Positions 1 to 11,616 of a stretch of 64,000 bases of DNA are shown here, in pieces. Source of the stretch: Botryosphaeria dothidea (taxonomy: Eukaryota > Ascomycota > Dothideomycetes > Botryosphaeriales > Botryosphaeriaceae); contig WWBZ02000002.1 of NCBI GenBank assembly GCA_011503125.2, positions 1,178,001 through 1,242,000 on the forward strand, read 5' to 3'. The notes under the pieces were generated by a model. It was not told the origin of the DNA. It saw only the letters and a list, made by a program, of their open reading frames with translations, and made no database searches. Positions within the stretch are counted from its first letter, which is position 1. Every line of letters begins with the position of its first letter. The position numbers and the translations under genes are program-made.

Positions 1-694
1 TGTTGCTCATGATCGAGCGCCCGACTCCTATCGCGCACGACGGCGGCCGATTTTGAGGGTCGCGAGCGTGCATCCACGCATAATCTGTCCGTCACCGTTA
101 AGCCATCCCTATTCACGTCGAACCGGAAGTCGCTCAGGAGGACTACGTACCGACTTCGTACGAGCCAACAAAGCAGCCGTACTGCTCTCCGGACAGCGTC
201 TCGATCGGAATACCCGCGCTCTCCAGACCCTCATAGACGACCTCCAGCAGCTGTCGTTGTTGCGGGTCCATGGAGATGGCGTCGAGGCGCGAGATGTTGA
301 AGAAGCCGGCATCAAAGTCGGCCGGGTCGACGTTTTCGAGGAACATACCGCCGGGATTCCTCAGGGTAGTCGGCTTGTCCGACCCATCGTAGTGGCCCTT
401 GAGGTTGAAGCGAGTGGACGGCGGATCGGTGCCCGCCACGCCGCCCTTCATCAAGAACTCCCATAGCTTGTGCGGAGTGTTGCTGTCGCCGGGCAGGCGG
501 CAGGCCATGCCAATGACGGCCACGGGCTCCTGCACATACTGCCTTGTCGACGAAGGGGCCGGGGACGGCCCCGAACCAGCAGCTCCCTGGGCAGGCATGT
601 TCTTCTTCAGTTTGGCGGGCTGGGGGGGTATGGATGGGGGGTTGGTGAGTGGCCACGAGGGAAAGGCTAACAAGCTCGCATTAGGCTGTATCAT
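1..694 (-). CDS. Highly reducing polyketide synthase, N-terminal part (runs off the window)
   Basis: This is the amino-terminal end of an iterative type I PKS, which would build a reduced polyketide chain from malonyl-CoA. The protein opens with a Pro/Ala-rich leader and then the beta-ketoacyl synthase N-lobe: EPVAVIGMACRLPG, then DPQQRQLLEVVYEGLE, then CFVGSYEV. The frame then meets a stop, but a clean 66-nt intron (85-150, donor gtacgt, acceptor gacag) restores it. Exon 2 (84 to 1) gives the expected DYAWMHARDP and the GRSIMSN segment. The active-site Cys and all later domains lie beyond position 1. ATG codons at 694 and 598 are both possible starts. The one at 598 has A at -3 and sits closer to the KS domain; 694 is given as the outer limit. 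The gene is divergent from the hydrolase at 1479. The KS assignment is firm; the HR subtype is inferred from the KS sequence style. Confidence 0.92.
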
Positions 695-1478
695 GTATAT
701 ACCTCTCCAGTTCGCAGCAAAGACATCTCCACCGGCGCGTGGCACAGCAGGGGACTATCGCCTGATTGCTCGGGTACATCCGCTTCTTTTCGGTGTGGGT
801 TGATACCTATTTGGTTAAGTACGAGCCAAGGGGTGGAGGACCGTTAGCCGCCGTTAGACACGGGCGATCAAGCCTCCGGCGGCCGTGATTGCCATGGGGG
901 ACTGGGCGGGTTTCTCCTTTGGCAAAAGGCACCATTTCTGGACCCAGGGATCGCTAGCAGCTGGGTTGAATGTGTCAGGAACCATGTCGGGTGTGATAAG
1001 AGCTGGCTAGAACAGCATCCCCTCCCCCGGGGGGGGGGGGGGGGGGGGTGATCCAGAGTGCAGTAACGGAGGAGCCCTACACCGGATTAGCAACGCCATG
1101 CAGCGGGATTGCGTGACCCATTGGAAAGGCGAGTGCAGAAAGGTTGGTGCTCCTTCCCTTCGTCAGGGTCTCCACCTTGCGGACCTGCTTGCCTTTCGTC
1201 TGGGACAGGGGAGGGCTGCGAGTCAGGCCAGGTGAGCATTACCGGGGAGGGCTGAAGAAGCGGAAGAAGGCCCGATAGGCGGGCAGCCGGGTCGAGAAAT
1301 GATGGCGCTGATGGGCGGGAAAGCTATAAGCCAGCGGCGACTGGACGGAACTGATGCACATTGGCAGAATCAATCGAACATTCTTTCTTCGAGAAGCACT
1401 AGCGCGCGGCATTCCGGCCCAATCACAGCACACCCTTTCCGAGGTTGACCATCAGAGATTGGAGCAACGGCAGCAGAC
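695..1478. promoter_or_regulatory. Divergent promoter region between PKS and hydrolase
   Basis: About 780 bp separate the two divergent starts, so regulatory sites are probably shared. A TATA-like TATAAG lies at 1325-1330, some 150 bp before the hydrolase ATG. The region also holds a pure run of G (separate entry). No reading frame here looks coding. Confidence 0.5.
1029..1048. repeat. Homopolymer run of 20 G
   Basis: Twenty consecutive G follow five C, inside the PKS/hydrolase intergenic region. Its length is likely to vary between isolates or sequencing reads. Confidence 0.9.
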
Positions 1479-2455
1479 ATGGCGGGCAGACAAGAGGTGG
1501 AATTCAAGACACTGGACGGCCTGACTCTCCGGGGCTGGCTGTATCCGGCAAAATCGCGCGGGCCGGGCATTATCATGACTCCAGGAGTAAGAAGAGCGCG
1601 GCAGACGGCATTTCAGAAGAATCTGACGGACGAGCACAGTTCAACATTCCCAAGGACATGATGCTGCCCGAGGTGGCAGAGGCGTTCCAGCGCGCAGACA
1701 TCACGGCACTGGTGTACGACCCGCGCAGCATTGGGGCCAGTGACGGCAGGCCGCGGAACGAAATCGATCCCTGCAAGCAGGTCGAGGACTACTCGGACGC
1801 CTTAACCTTCTTGGCCACGCAGCCGACGGTGGACGGGAGCAAGCTGGGGGTTTGGGGGATGAGCTTCGGCGGCATGGTGGCGGCATGCGCGGCGGCGCTG
1901 GACAAGCGGATCAAGTTCGCCATCATGGTCTGTCCATTGGTGCGGCTGTACGACCCGGCGAAGATGGTCAAGCTGCTGGCAAAGGCGGCGAAAGACCGCG
2001 AAGCACAGGCCAAGGGCAACGCGCCGTTCACGCTGCCGCTGCTCACTAAGGCGGGCGACAACCCGGCAGGCATGAATGCGGCAGGAGGCGCCGAGGCGCT
2101 GGAGCTGCTCAACGGGCTGGCAGTGCGCTCGCCGGGGTACGAGAACCGTACGACTCTGCAGTCTTATTACCGACTGGCCATGTGGCAGCCGCACGGGCTG
2201 CTGCCGATGATCGCTCCCACACCGGTGCTGATGGTGGTGCCGGAGAAGGACATGCTGTCCCCGGCGGCCGAGCAATCGGCGCTGTTTGACTCGCTGCAGG
2301 GCCCGAAGCGGAAGCACATGGTGGCGGGCAAGGGACACTTCAACGTGCTCAGCGGGCTGGGCGAGAGCGAGGGCGGCGGGGCGCAGGCGGTGCAGGAGCA
2401 GTTTGTAGGCGACGCGCTTGCCGGGCTTGTGGAGGAAGGCGCGGGCGAGGAGTAG
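1479..2455 (+). CDS. Alpha/beta hydrolase, trans-acting polyketide hydrolase/transferase type
   Basis: Two exons, 1479-1586 and 1640-2455, encode 307 residues. The 53-nt intron (gtaaga...cacag) is in phase 0 and removes the stop that would otherwise follow MTPG. The nucleophile motif GMSFGG places Ser at about residue 111. The likely acid is Asp240 in PEKDM and the likely base His269 in GKGHFNV, so the catalytic triad is complete. The sequence [10 protein letters not shown] is typical of the stand-alone hydrolases beside fungal HR-PKS genes, some of which release or transfer the polyketide from the synthase. No signal peptide is seen, so a cytosolic place is expected. Divergence from the PKS supports a shared pathway. 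The exact reaction (hydrolysis or acyl transfer) is inference. Confidence 0.9.
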
Positions 2456-5400
2456 GCCATGATGTCTGTAGTTAGCACACGACGGGGATTTTTCGTGGGG
2501 GCCAGGGGCGGCGAATGGAAACAGAATCTTCAGCGAGCAGCAGGGGTCATGAGTTGGTGGTTGTCGGGAGCGGGCCTGGATCGTTGGACGTTGGAGGGTG
2601 GGGACCTGCGGGCTGGCTCGCTCGCGCGTGCGTGTGCGGCGCTGGGTGCGCCTGATGAGGCACAGCATCGAGATGAAGGCCATCGCAGATGCGGTGAGCG
2701 AGGGCGGCGCGGAAGCGAGGCTGGTGCTGGCCGGCGGGAAAGGAGCCAGTGTCGCAGCAGCGCCAAGTCCAAGCGCGCCTATGCCTGTGCTGCCCCTGGC
2801 GCCGCACCACGCAGTGAACTCCGGCTCCGCTGGGCTAACGCGCTGTCCATCATCGCGACCCTCCCCCCGGGTCATCAGACCATTCCACGCCGCTTCGCCG
2901 CTGCGCTTCTTCGACACGCGTCCAGCCTGATTGCTAGCGCTCCTGGCGATCTCAACCTTAACCAACGCGCCTCCACACAACAACCCTGCACACATGCGCG
3001 CACCGCTCCACCCGCTCCACCCTCGCCTATCCTTACCTCTTGATCTCTACCACGAGAGAGCGCGCGCGCGTCTACGGCCAAGACGAGCCCATTGGCGCCG
3101 CATCCACTGCACTCTAATCGGGACCGACCCTGCAATTGAAACTTGCCTCCCTGCGTTGGAACTCCAGGGAAACAGGTGTGATGCTGTGATTGCCGAGCCC
3201 CAACAATTCCAATTCAACTCTCGCTTTCTCCGCGTTCCCTTCCATTACTCTCCGTATCTATAGCCCAGGATCCTCGCCAATCTGTGTGGCACGAAGGACC
3301 CGCGCTCGTCCCGAAGGCGGCTTTCTTTGCGCCATACGCCTTGTTCCAGCGGGTCTGCGGCGCACTTAGTCACAAGTGCGGCGAAGACGGTCCGGACGCC
3401 CGCGCGCTCCCGTCTGCTCTCCCATCAACACCGTGGGGAACGTCGGCACGCGTGGCTGATGTTCACCGAGTCGTGGGAGAGGGCCGTGATGGCCGGCTCA
3501 TTCCGCTGGCTTACCCATCAAGTCACTCACTCGGCCTCGCCGCACATCACATCTCCAGCAGGTGGGCCAATACTGTGCCTCGACACCAGACTATGCCAAG
3601 CGGAGGGAAAGAGAGACGCCCCGCATATCTTCGCTCGCCTGTCTACTGCGGCATGTTACGCGCTTTTGCCGACTTGAGTGATCCGAATCTTCAGAACCCA
3701 CACCGCTGTGCTACGCCGCATGCTCATTCTGTCACATGGCCGTCCGACTCGAGCGTTAGAGACCTTCGGTATGGCGATCGGATGTCTGCTTGGTGCTTCT
3801 TCTCTTCTCTGCTCCGGGAAACAATGCTATATCACAACGCTGCTATCGATATAAGCATGAACACACGGCCACGGGGCCACCCGAGCGGCCCGTTCGGGAA
3901 AAGCAATGCCTACGGCACGCACGGTTGATGGCTAGGCTTCAACGCTGACCGGCTCACACATGGTGCGGTCCGGCCGATCTTGCCGGGAGGCAGTGCGAAG
4001 GCAAGGGCTTTGCGCGAAGCTGATGCGGCATGGTGAGGGTGATGATCTCTATCAGCCCATCGGTCCGCATCCCCCGGTGACGGTTTGTGGAGGTTGGTTC
4101 TTCGCACTGAAATGAATCCGAGCATCATTCTCGGCGTCTTCGTGGCGCTGTACTCTCCACGAATCGAGAAATACTCCCCACTTGACCAATTGGGGGGGTG
4201 TAGTGGCGTTTCCCTCCTTCGCCGTGCACCCAGGCGAATCAGGGGCCTTCACTCTATCAGCACAAGCCAATGTAAACAGCGTATTCGGAAGACGCGGAAC
4301 TTCCCATCAGAATCAAAAGCCCACGAGAATGAACTAAATACGAAGAAGGGCTAGTATCGACAAATGTTTGTCTGGGCTACCGTTATCTTAGAGAAGATCG
4401 AGCTAAGTTCAATGAATATCGTACGTTGTACCAACTACGCCGCAATCGTGCGTCCATCTTGCCGCATTGGAGAGCAACAAGATTGGCCAACCCTTGCTCA
4501 AAGTCCCGCTGCTCTCCGCCAACTGTCAGTCGGTGGGGTAGCTATACAGGTTGCAAGGCTCCAATCAAGAGCAGCTAGGGGAGATCCGACATACGAAAAC
4601 TCGACCGGTCAGCTCTTCAAAGTATTGTTCCAGCACCGCTCCAATCACCGAACCCCACTATGAATCAGTCTGGCCTGCACTGCTTTTTCTCGCAGCATTT
4701 GACCGGAAAAGGACTCCCGGAGAAAGCCAGGTGACGTGCCGCTAGTCTGAAGTTCTGAGGACGGATATGTGTCCTAGCGTCGAAAAAGGCCGAAGCCGTA
4801 TGTTGTGGCCGGCTCGAAGACGCTGGAAGCATTTCCATCCGACGTTCAGCGGTTTGAATATGCTTACTACCAGCCGCACTAGTTCGGGACATATCGTGGG
4901 CGTCAGGCTGACTGCAACAGTCCGATGGCACGAAATTTTCCCATTGGCTACCAGTTCAATCCTTCCTAGATCCCGCGTCGATCAATCCTTTCGCTTCAAC
5001 TTTCTGAATGGTTGCGTTCCATCTCATGGTACATGCACAGCTGACATCATCTTCCGCCTTCCCCCCGAGAAGTTACCATCGGCCTACGAAGAACGGCGCC
5101 AAGAACGATCACTATGAATCCTGCTTGCATGTAAGTAAGCCTGCGAAAAGCCATGTTTCTAGACCACGGTGGGCACAGTCGCTAAACCCACCAATCATCT
5201 TCAAATCCTCGGGAGGTAACTCATTTGGGGACCTTCATATTGACCACCATCGACCTCTGTTTGCCCATCCCACACGCCTACAAGGCAATCAAACTTTTGC
5301 AGATAGATGTGCATGCTGCTAGGCTTCTGCTCAAACCCCCTTTATTTCCCCGTTGCTAATACTCACACTTTGTGGAAGTACTTCCCAGCTCACGACAGCT

Positions 5401-5741
5401 TCATTACATCAGAAACAGAATATCATAGAAAATTGTTCGCAAATTACGACCTTAGCCCACACAGTCCAGGAGTTGGCTGTCGACAAGACGTGAATTGCCA
5501 ATTGGCCGATATAGACATTTCCAGCGACACCCTTCATCACGTACGACCATAGCTCGCAGAATACAGGGCTTCCCGTCCGCTTTTGCCCGGATCAGACGCT
5601 TATGTAGCACCATCTTGGCCGGCTTGTAGTCATTCCGCGCCTCGCTAGGGGCAGGCATAGGTCACGCCGGCACCATGCAGCGGTAGCGTTGGTGGCTTGA
5701 GGGTGTGCCTCAGGTTTGAAGAATATTAGTAGGGCGTTTTA
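2456..5741. other. Gene-free stretch of about 3.3 kb
   Basis: The first 1.5 kb is GC-rich and full of long but compositionally biased open frames (for example 2459-3043 + and 3284-3928 +). None shows a domain, a plausible intron structure or protein-like composition. From about 4 to 5.7 kb the frames are short. I see no gene, RNA or repeat here. Confidence 0.5.
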
Positions 5742-6420
5742 AGCTGCTGAAACCGAAGAGAGATAAGACGATAACGCATGCTAAGCACGTATTCGAGGTC
5801 CTTAACGCTTACTTGACCTTTCTGGAGATTACATTCGATCATAAGAGGCATAGAGATGAGCTTTCGCTATTCGCGCTGCTGCTTAGAACAGTAGGCAACC
5901 GGCCCGGGGCGCTGCCCGCACTTCGGTACCGCGACGTTCACGCCACGTTGATCCAGTCTCCGGATGATGGAGGCGAACCGCACGTGTCGCTCGAGTTCGA
6001 GTACAGGCACACAATAGGACGCCTTAGCCAAAGGAATAGGTATGGTAGAGTACTGCACTGTCATTGTTTGGGGCTGATATCACCGCCGGAAATACTTTCA
6101 CTGCAGCCGGGATTCGCCATGATCCATACCTAATACTCTCCCCACACTTTCTGGCTTAATAATTCAATGACAAAGCTTTTGTAGCGCCAGATTTCACCGG
6201 TCTGGAAGCGCTCCCAGTAATAAAATCTCTCAATTTGATCGGCCAGATACGCCTTCCATGGAAGGAGGAGGTGCTTGAGCTACCTATTTTTCGGAAGACG
6301 CGCCACACCGTGCGTGGAATTGAGATATCTCGTGAACTTTCCTTTTCCCCACAGCACTGTACGTTTGTGGCTACGAAGACTGAGTGACACGAGTCGGAAA
6401 CCAGAAATTCAACGACCTCG
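5742..6420 (+). pseudogene. Relic of DUF3435 tyrosine recombinase (Starship captain family)
   Basis: About 225 codons of the core of a DUF3435 protein can be followed across broken frames. The first part runs from LLKPKRDKT near 5752 through FALLLRTVGNRPGAL, RYRDVHATLI and EFEYRHT. NRPGAL carries the conserved catalytic-type Arg. The frame then shifts near 6085 to NTFTAAGIRHDPYLILSPH, meets two TAA stops, and resumes with DKAFVAPDF, IRLPWKEEVLELPIFRKT and HTVRGIEIS, before a TGA near 6387. These pieces fall in the family order (the SPH block, then LPWK, then FRKT). DUF3435 proteins are tyrosine recombinases; the ones that mobilise Starships are called captains. The C-terminal catalytic part and the N-terminus were not found. 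With frameshifts and stops it cannot be active. The family call is made by eye. Confidence 0.82.
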
Positions 6421-6827
6421 GACACTGTCTGCCGAACAAGTACGACAGATTAGTCACACCCTAAAGTTGCGAAGTTACGAAGTAGCATGGACGAGATGAA
6501 GCTAAGGACGATGCAATCTAAGCAACGGACCCCTTCTGATTCGCGTCTCCCGACGCTGCGAGCTGCAAAGGACGAAGCGGTATGAGCCTATCGCAATGTA
6601 CTACGGGCTTTCGGAGACCTTTTTACCCGAAGTCGCCAATATGGAACTAGGTTTCGGAAGGGAGGGGGGGGGGTTTCCGAGTGTTTTAAGATTTCGAACA
6701 TGTTGCTATCATGGTTCTCCGTTTTTAGGTTCTGGATCGATGATATTCTGAATTCTCCAGTTATGTTTATGTACGTTGCTCTGGCCACTTACAATTCCGG
6801 GTCCGAAAAGACATTCACCCGTTCGAC

Positions 6828-8451
6828 ATGGATCAATTCACATTTTTTGCGGCTGCCATTTTATTTGCAGTCTTCGTTTACTTCGGTCAAATTTTCATGT
6901 GGCAACATGATTCCAAAGAGCCTCCCACGGTGTCTTCAGGTATACCCGTTCTTGGGCATGCAATCGGCTTACTTCGACATGGTACATCCTACTATGCAAG
7001 GCTGATGTACCCCTTCTCATTGTTGACATTTGAAATGCTTTGTTGCTGAGAATATGGGAAAGTGCAAGGTATCCTCGGCTTCCGGTATACACTATAAATC
7101 TCTTAACCGCGAAAGTGTATGTCATCAACTCGCCGGCCATGGTGAATGCTGTGCGACGTCATCAAAAGGTACTTAGCTTCACTCCTTTCATGGCATCCTC
7201 GACAGTCCGAATGTTCGGGTTTGAAGGAGCCGGCGCGGCGCGGCTGATCGAAGACCCAGAGGACGGGAAAGGTTTTCTGAAGAAGATCAATGATGCCGCG
7301 TACGCATCTCTCCTCGGAGACGGTCTCGACAGAATGAACGAGAACATGGCCAAACGTCTAAAACCTTTCGTCGACGCGCTCGCGATGCACGCGAGAGCTT
7401 CGGAGCCACTCGATCTTTATGCGTGGTGTCGCCACACCATCACTTTGGCGAGCACCTCTGGCGAGTTCGGTCCGCAGAATCCTTTCGAATCTCCAGAAAT
7501 CGAGCAAGCATTTTGGACGTTCGAGCGCAGTCTCGTACCTCTAAATATCAACTTCCTCCCCCGTCTCACTGCGCGTAAGGGGCTCCGCGCCCGCGAGACT
7601 GTCATACGCGCGTTTGAAACTTACTACGAAAACGCCGGTCATGTCGACTCTTCCGAGTTCATTTATGCTCGATGGAAATTTCAGAATGACGCTGGCACCC
7701 CTTTGCATGACATCGCGCGTCCCGAGGCCGGAATACCCCTTGGCCTCATGACAAACACGGTACCCATGACGTTCTGGATGCTGTTTGATATCTATTCACG
7801 CCCTTTGTTGTTGGAAGGGATCAGGAAGGAAGTGATGGAACATGTAGTGGGTGTTGAGAGTGGACGGAAGTATGTTGTTGATCTTGAAAAGAAAAGAGAT
7901 AAGTGCCCGCCGCTGGTGTCATCATTCCAGGAATCTTTGAGGCTACGCACTATCGCATCACCTATCCGGACGGGAAATAAAGACGTACTACTATACAACA
8001 CGTATAAGATCAAAGCCGGATCTATAATCCAGATGCCAGGCCCAGTTTCCAGTCGTTGTGAAGAGACGTGGGGTGAAGGAGCTGCAGCTTTTGACCCTTT
8101 GCGTTTTGTAAAGAGTGACAGTACTGGCACTGGAGATGGTCAGACGAATTCCGCAAAAAGAGCGAGCAGCTTTTAGCCTTTGGGACTGTGCCTAACATGT
8201 GTCCTGGGAGACATTTCTCAAGCGGGGAAATCCTGGCGGTGACGGCAATGGTGTTACTTAGATTTGATGTGATGCCGGAGGAAAGAGAGTGGAATGAGCC
8301 GCGGATGCGCTCGATGGCGCTATCCGCGACAGTGAACTGTCTGGCGGATGGTTTCGCAGTCAGAATGAAAGTGAGGGAGGAGTATGAAAGTATTGATTGG
8401 GACTTTCGCGTCACACCTGGGAAAGGGAGGTTTGGCCTTATTACAGGATAG
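6828..8451 (+). pseudogene. Cytochrome P450, frame-broken just before the haem loop
   Basis: Exon 1 (6828-7006) gives an N-terminal membrane anchor and IPVLGHAIGLL. A short 44-nt intron (7007-7050) leads to the long second exon. The I-helix region reads LGLMTNTVPMTFWMLF, the K-helix ExxR is ESLR, and the PERF-like motif is FDPLRF. The frame stops with SSF-TAG near 8176, but the frame that takes over reads LLAFGTVPNMCPGRHF, the haem loop, with the ligand Cys codon at 8200-8202. It runs on to a normal stop at 8451. One base lost (or two gained) around 8155-8176 explains this. The I-helix Asn resembles fungal P450s related to CYP7/CYP8-type sterol hydroxylases; that subfamily is a guess. A sequencing error would make this a normal gene of about 515 residues. 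Confidence 0.85.
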
Positions 8452-8918
8452 TAACGGCAGCACATCTTCCCCAACATTTTCTGGTTTCGCACACTCGTCA
8501 TCTTATCTTCAGAGCAGAGCTGAAATTGAATGGAAAACAATTCACGGCTTTAGTTTCTACACTTAAGCTTTTGTGACTTCGGCTACAACGGGACCAGTTA
8601 ACCTTATCGTCAGCATCCTCAATATCCGGCTACCCGACAAGCGTTCTAAATCGAAAGCAAGTCTTCCAATTGGCCATCTTAGTTTCAACACTCATTAGTC
8701 GTATCCGTTCTAAATAGCACTTGAGACACAATACCCTACACTTACCTTGTATCCGAAATGATAAATGGAAGTAGAGTCTGAGCGGATTTACTCTCCTCGT
8801 CCCGAGTATAAAGATATGAGATTATTCATCTCATAATCTTACTCTTTGAAATTGATGCTACACTGCCACATTATCAAACTCGCTTTCCATATCTAGTACA
8901 TGACGAGGACTTGTTGCG
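8452..8918. promoter_or_regulatory. Intergenic region with TATA box upstream of second P450
   Basis: TATAAAGA at 8807-8814 lies about 105 bp before the ATG at 8919. Nothing else recognisable is present. Confidence 0.45.
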
Positions 8919-10690
8919 ATGACGTTTCTATTCATTTTCCCTTGCGCCTCCCCTCTAGAAGCACTAGGCCTAATCATCGCTCTCTGTGCTTTAGCGTCCA
9001 TGTCAGTCTATTATTTCTTCGAAGATGAGAAGCCATACAATGGCTTTGCACTATATGGCAAACTCGAAGGGGAGCTCTGGAATTTTAAAGCCAAAGAAAG
9101 ATGGAGGAAATCGGCCAACAAGATTCTCCAGAGCGCAATCACCGAAGTATGATATCATTGCAAAAAGTTCAGTCTCGACCTGACACTGACTTCCTAGAAC
9201 AACGGCAAACCCTTCCAAGTTATGACTGATATGGGTCCAGTCATCTTCATTAACCCATCGCTCGCCGACGAAATCCGCAACGACGATCGGCTCGACTTCA
9301 ACAGGTTTCTGCATAGGATGTTTTTGACGCAGTATCCAGGACTTGATGCCGTTGCCTCTTTGTTCGGGGACCATTCTGAGGTATTTACAACTACGATTCG
9401 GAAGAACTTGACACACTTCTTGGTAGGCATCATCTCCGACGCCACTGCTGAGTTGCCATAAATTCAACCATGAGGAACAAGTGCTATCACTGCGGACCTA
9501 TCCGAGACAATGAAGGCTGTCATGAAAGAACGCCTGGCACACATAACAACCGGTGCGTTTATACCTCAATTGCAGCTCTCGTGCCCAAAATTGAGAAGCT
9601 CTAGGAAAACGGCAAGAAGTCAAGTTTGTACTCTTTTTCACACAAGTCACCGCTCGCCTTTCCAACCGCGTCTTTCTCGGCAAAGAACTCGGCGCCAGCA
9701 AAGAATGGCTCGTCGTCTCGACGCGCTATACTATTGATTTTCATACAGCTGTCCGGAAACTTTGTATGATACCTCCTTTTGCCCGCTGGCTCGTGCACTG
9801 GTTCATGCCCAGCATGCGGGTGTGCCGCAAGCACCTTCGCACAGCTCGTAGCATCATTGAGCCTGAAATCTCACTGCGGAAGAAGAAGCGGGAGCAAATG
9901 CTCTTGGAAGGCGAAAAGACGGAGAAGCCGATGGATTCACTCTCGTGGTTTCTAGACAATGCCAAGGGTCATCCGTTTGACTATATGATGGGCCAGGTCG
10001 CGATGGGTTTCGCGGCAATACATACGACATCCTCGATGATGGCGGGATTGCTTGGCGACCTGGCGGAGAATCCGGATGTCGTGGATCAGCTGAGGAAAGA
10101 AATTGCGGAAGTACTGAGGGTGGATGGCGGATGGAAGAAGACGAGCTTGTACAAAGATGAAGCTATTGGACAGTTGCATGAAAGAGAGTCAGCGGCTACA
10201 TCCTATTACGGCATGTAAGTTGATCGTCAGTCATATAGGGTTCGTTCAATACACTGACCTTGCGTTGGATAGACCTCATGATCCGCGCACCGGTAGAGGA
10301 CATGATCCTTTCGGATGGTCCCTGCCTCCCCAAAGATTCAATGGTTGCCATTCCGAGCATTTACATGAAAGACCCGTCGGTTTACGGTCTTACCGCGGAT
10401 ATCTTCGATGGGTACAGGTTCCTCAGACTAAGGGAGCAGTCAGGCCAGGAGAACAAGTGGCAATTTGTCACTCCTAGCTCGGAGATGTTCGGCTTTGGTT
10501 TCCGTAGGCCTGAAAGTAATCTCCTCGCGTATCTTGTGTTGACGTACTACTACAGGGAAAAATGCCTGCCCGGGTCGTTTCTTCGCCTCCAACGAAGTAA
10601 TAATCGCACTTGCCCATCTGCTGATGATGTATGACTGGAAGTTTGATGAAACGCTTCGCAGACCGGGAAGTCTTGGAGACAGCAATTATG
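8919..10690 (+). pseudogene. Second cytochrome P450, multiply frame-broken
   Basis: Exon 1 (8919-9146) carries an N-terminal hydrophobic segment. Exon 2 (9198-9422) reads VMTDMGPVIFINPSLADEIRNDDRL. A further exon (to 9552) is followed by an intron at 9553-9604. The next exon holds FLGKELGASKEW and HWFMPSMR, with LDSCMKESQRLHPI as the ExxR helix. An intron at 10215-10272 follows. A last intron (10498-10555) splits the haem loop, which joins as FGFGKNACPGRFFA. The frame fails twice: the only GT donor after exon 2 does not match the next exon, and one extra base near 10160 separates GGWKKTSLYK from MKLLDSC. After about 10660 the sequence no longer looks like a P450; the haem-exon frame stays open to 11130, so the end is uncertain. 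It resembles the ent-kaurene-oxidase/CYP68 type. It may once have oxidised a product of the nearby PKS. Confidence 0.82.
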
Positions 10691-11130
10691 CGCCTGATCC
10701 AAGTGGTGGAGTCTGGTGTAAAGCAAGGATTCCAGAAGTTTCAATATCGCGGCTTTCCTCATTTAATACAGCTGACAAAGCTGACAAGTCCGCTTGCGGG
10801 AGTGGAGCGAAGGAGTTCCGGAAATTTACTTCGTATTCCCCAAAACTGAATCCTGCATTGATGTCTATTGTATATTTCTCTACAATCGGCCTTGACAAGT
10901 TTAATAACTTCTTCCACGGATCGGGGAACACGATTCTCATATCCGAGTCCAGCGTCATACTGGCGGAGCCCGGGCGCGCGATGTTGGCCGTGAAGTTGGA
11001 GATTATCTACAAGCTCCGCCAAGCAAACTTCACAAGCAAACTTCACATGGAAATAATCAAAAAATATCCCCAAGAGCCAGCTCAAAGCCCGCATATTTGT
11101 CACTTGACTGGTCAGAATTCTATAGCATGA

Positions 11131-11616
11131 GTCTACGCTCTCTTTGGTGGCTGTAACGGTTAGCAGCAGCAACGCAGAGGGGCAAAGACGAGGGTCATGC
11201 AGACACCTCCATAAGCAGTCTCTTGCTGCGCGACCCATGCCTGCTCGGTTGTAAGCCTTGTTCAATCAAAAAGCAGTGTACGCTATTAAAATATGCAGAC
11301 TGCGGACACAGCTTACTGACTGTGCCCGCGCAAGGCTGCCCTGAGGGCTCATTCCAGACTGCGAAGATGCTGACGGACTGAGTCACAGCCCGCGGCTCAG
11401 CCTGAAGCTCAACCTATATAAGTGGCTGCGGCCATGAAATCCTGCTGCTGTCCTCAGTCGCTTTCATTCCATTCACTGGAAATTCTCGAGCGCACGACTT
11501 TTTGGCACAGCGATCGTCTTTCCGCAGAGAAGAAGTGCGAACAGAGTGTAAGTAGCCCACAAATCTGCATTTCGCTGCTGATGGTTTGTACAGGTATAGG
11601 ACACACGATCGTAGCC
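11131..11616 (+). promoter_or_regulatory. Promoter and 5' leader of the NLR-type gene
   Basis: A good TATA box, TATATAAG, lies at 11415-11422. A GT-AG pair in the leader (about 11549 to 11593) could be a 5' UTR intron ahead of the ATG at 11617. No coding sequence is seen upstream. Confidence 0.5.

Noticed and set aside
1802..2995. 397-residue open frame on the minus strand
   Set aside because: It lies antisense to the hydrolase, has biased composition (His, Arg, Gln, Ala) and no domain; the hydrolase has a full triad.
2459..3928. Open frames of 194 and 214 residues on the + strand
   Set aside because: Both are GC-driven, without domains, plausible introns or protein-like order.
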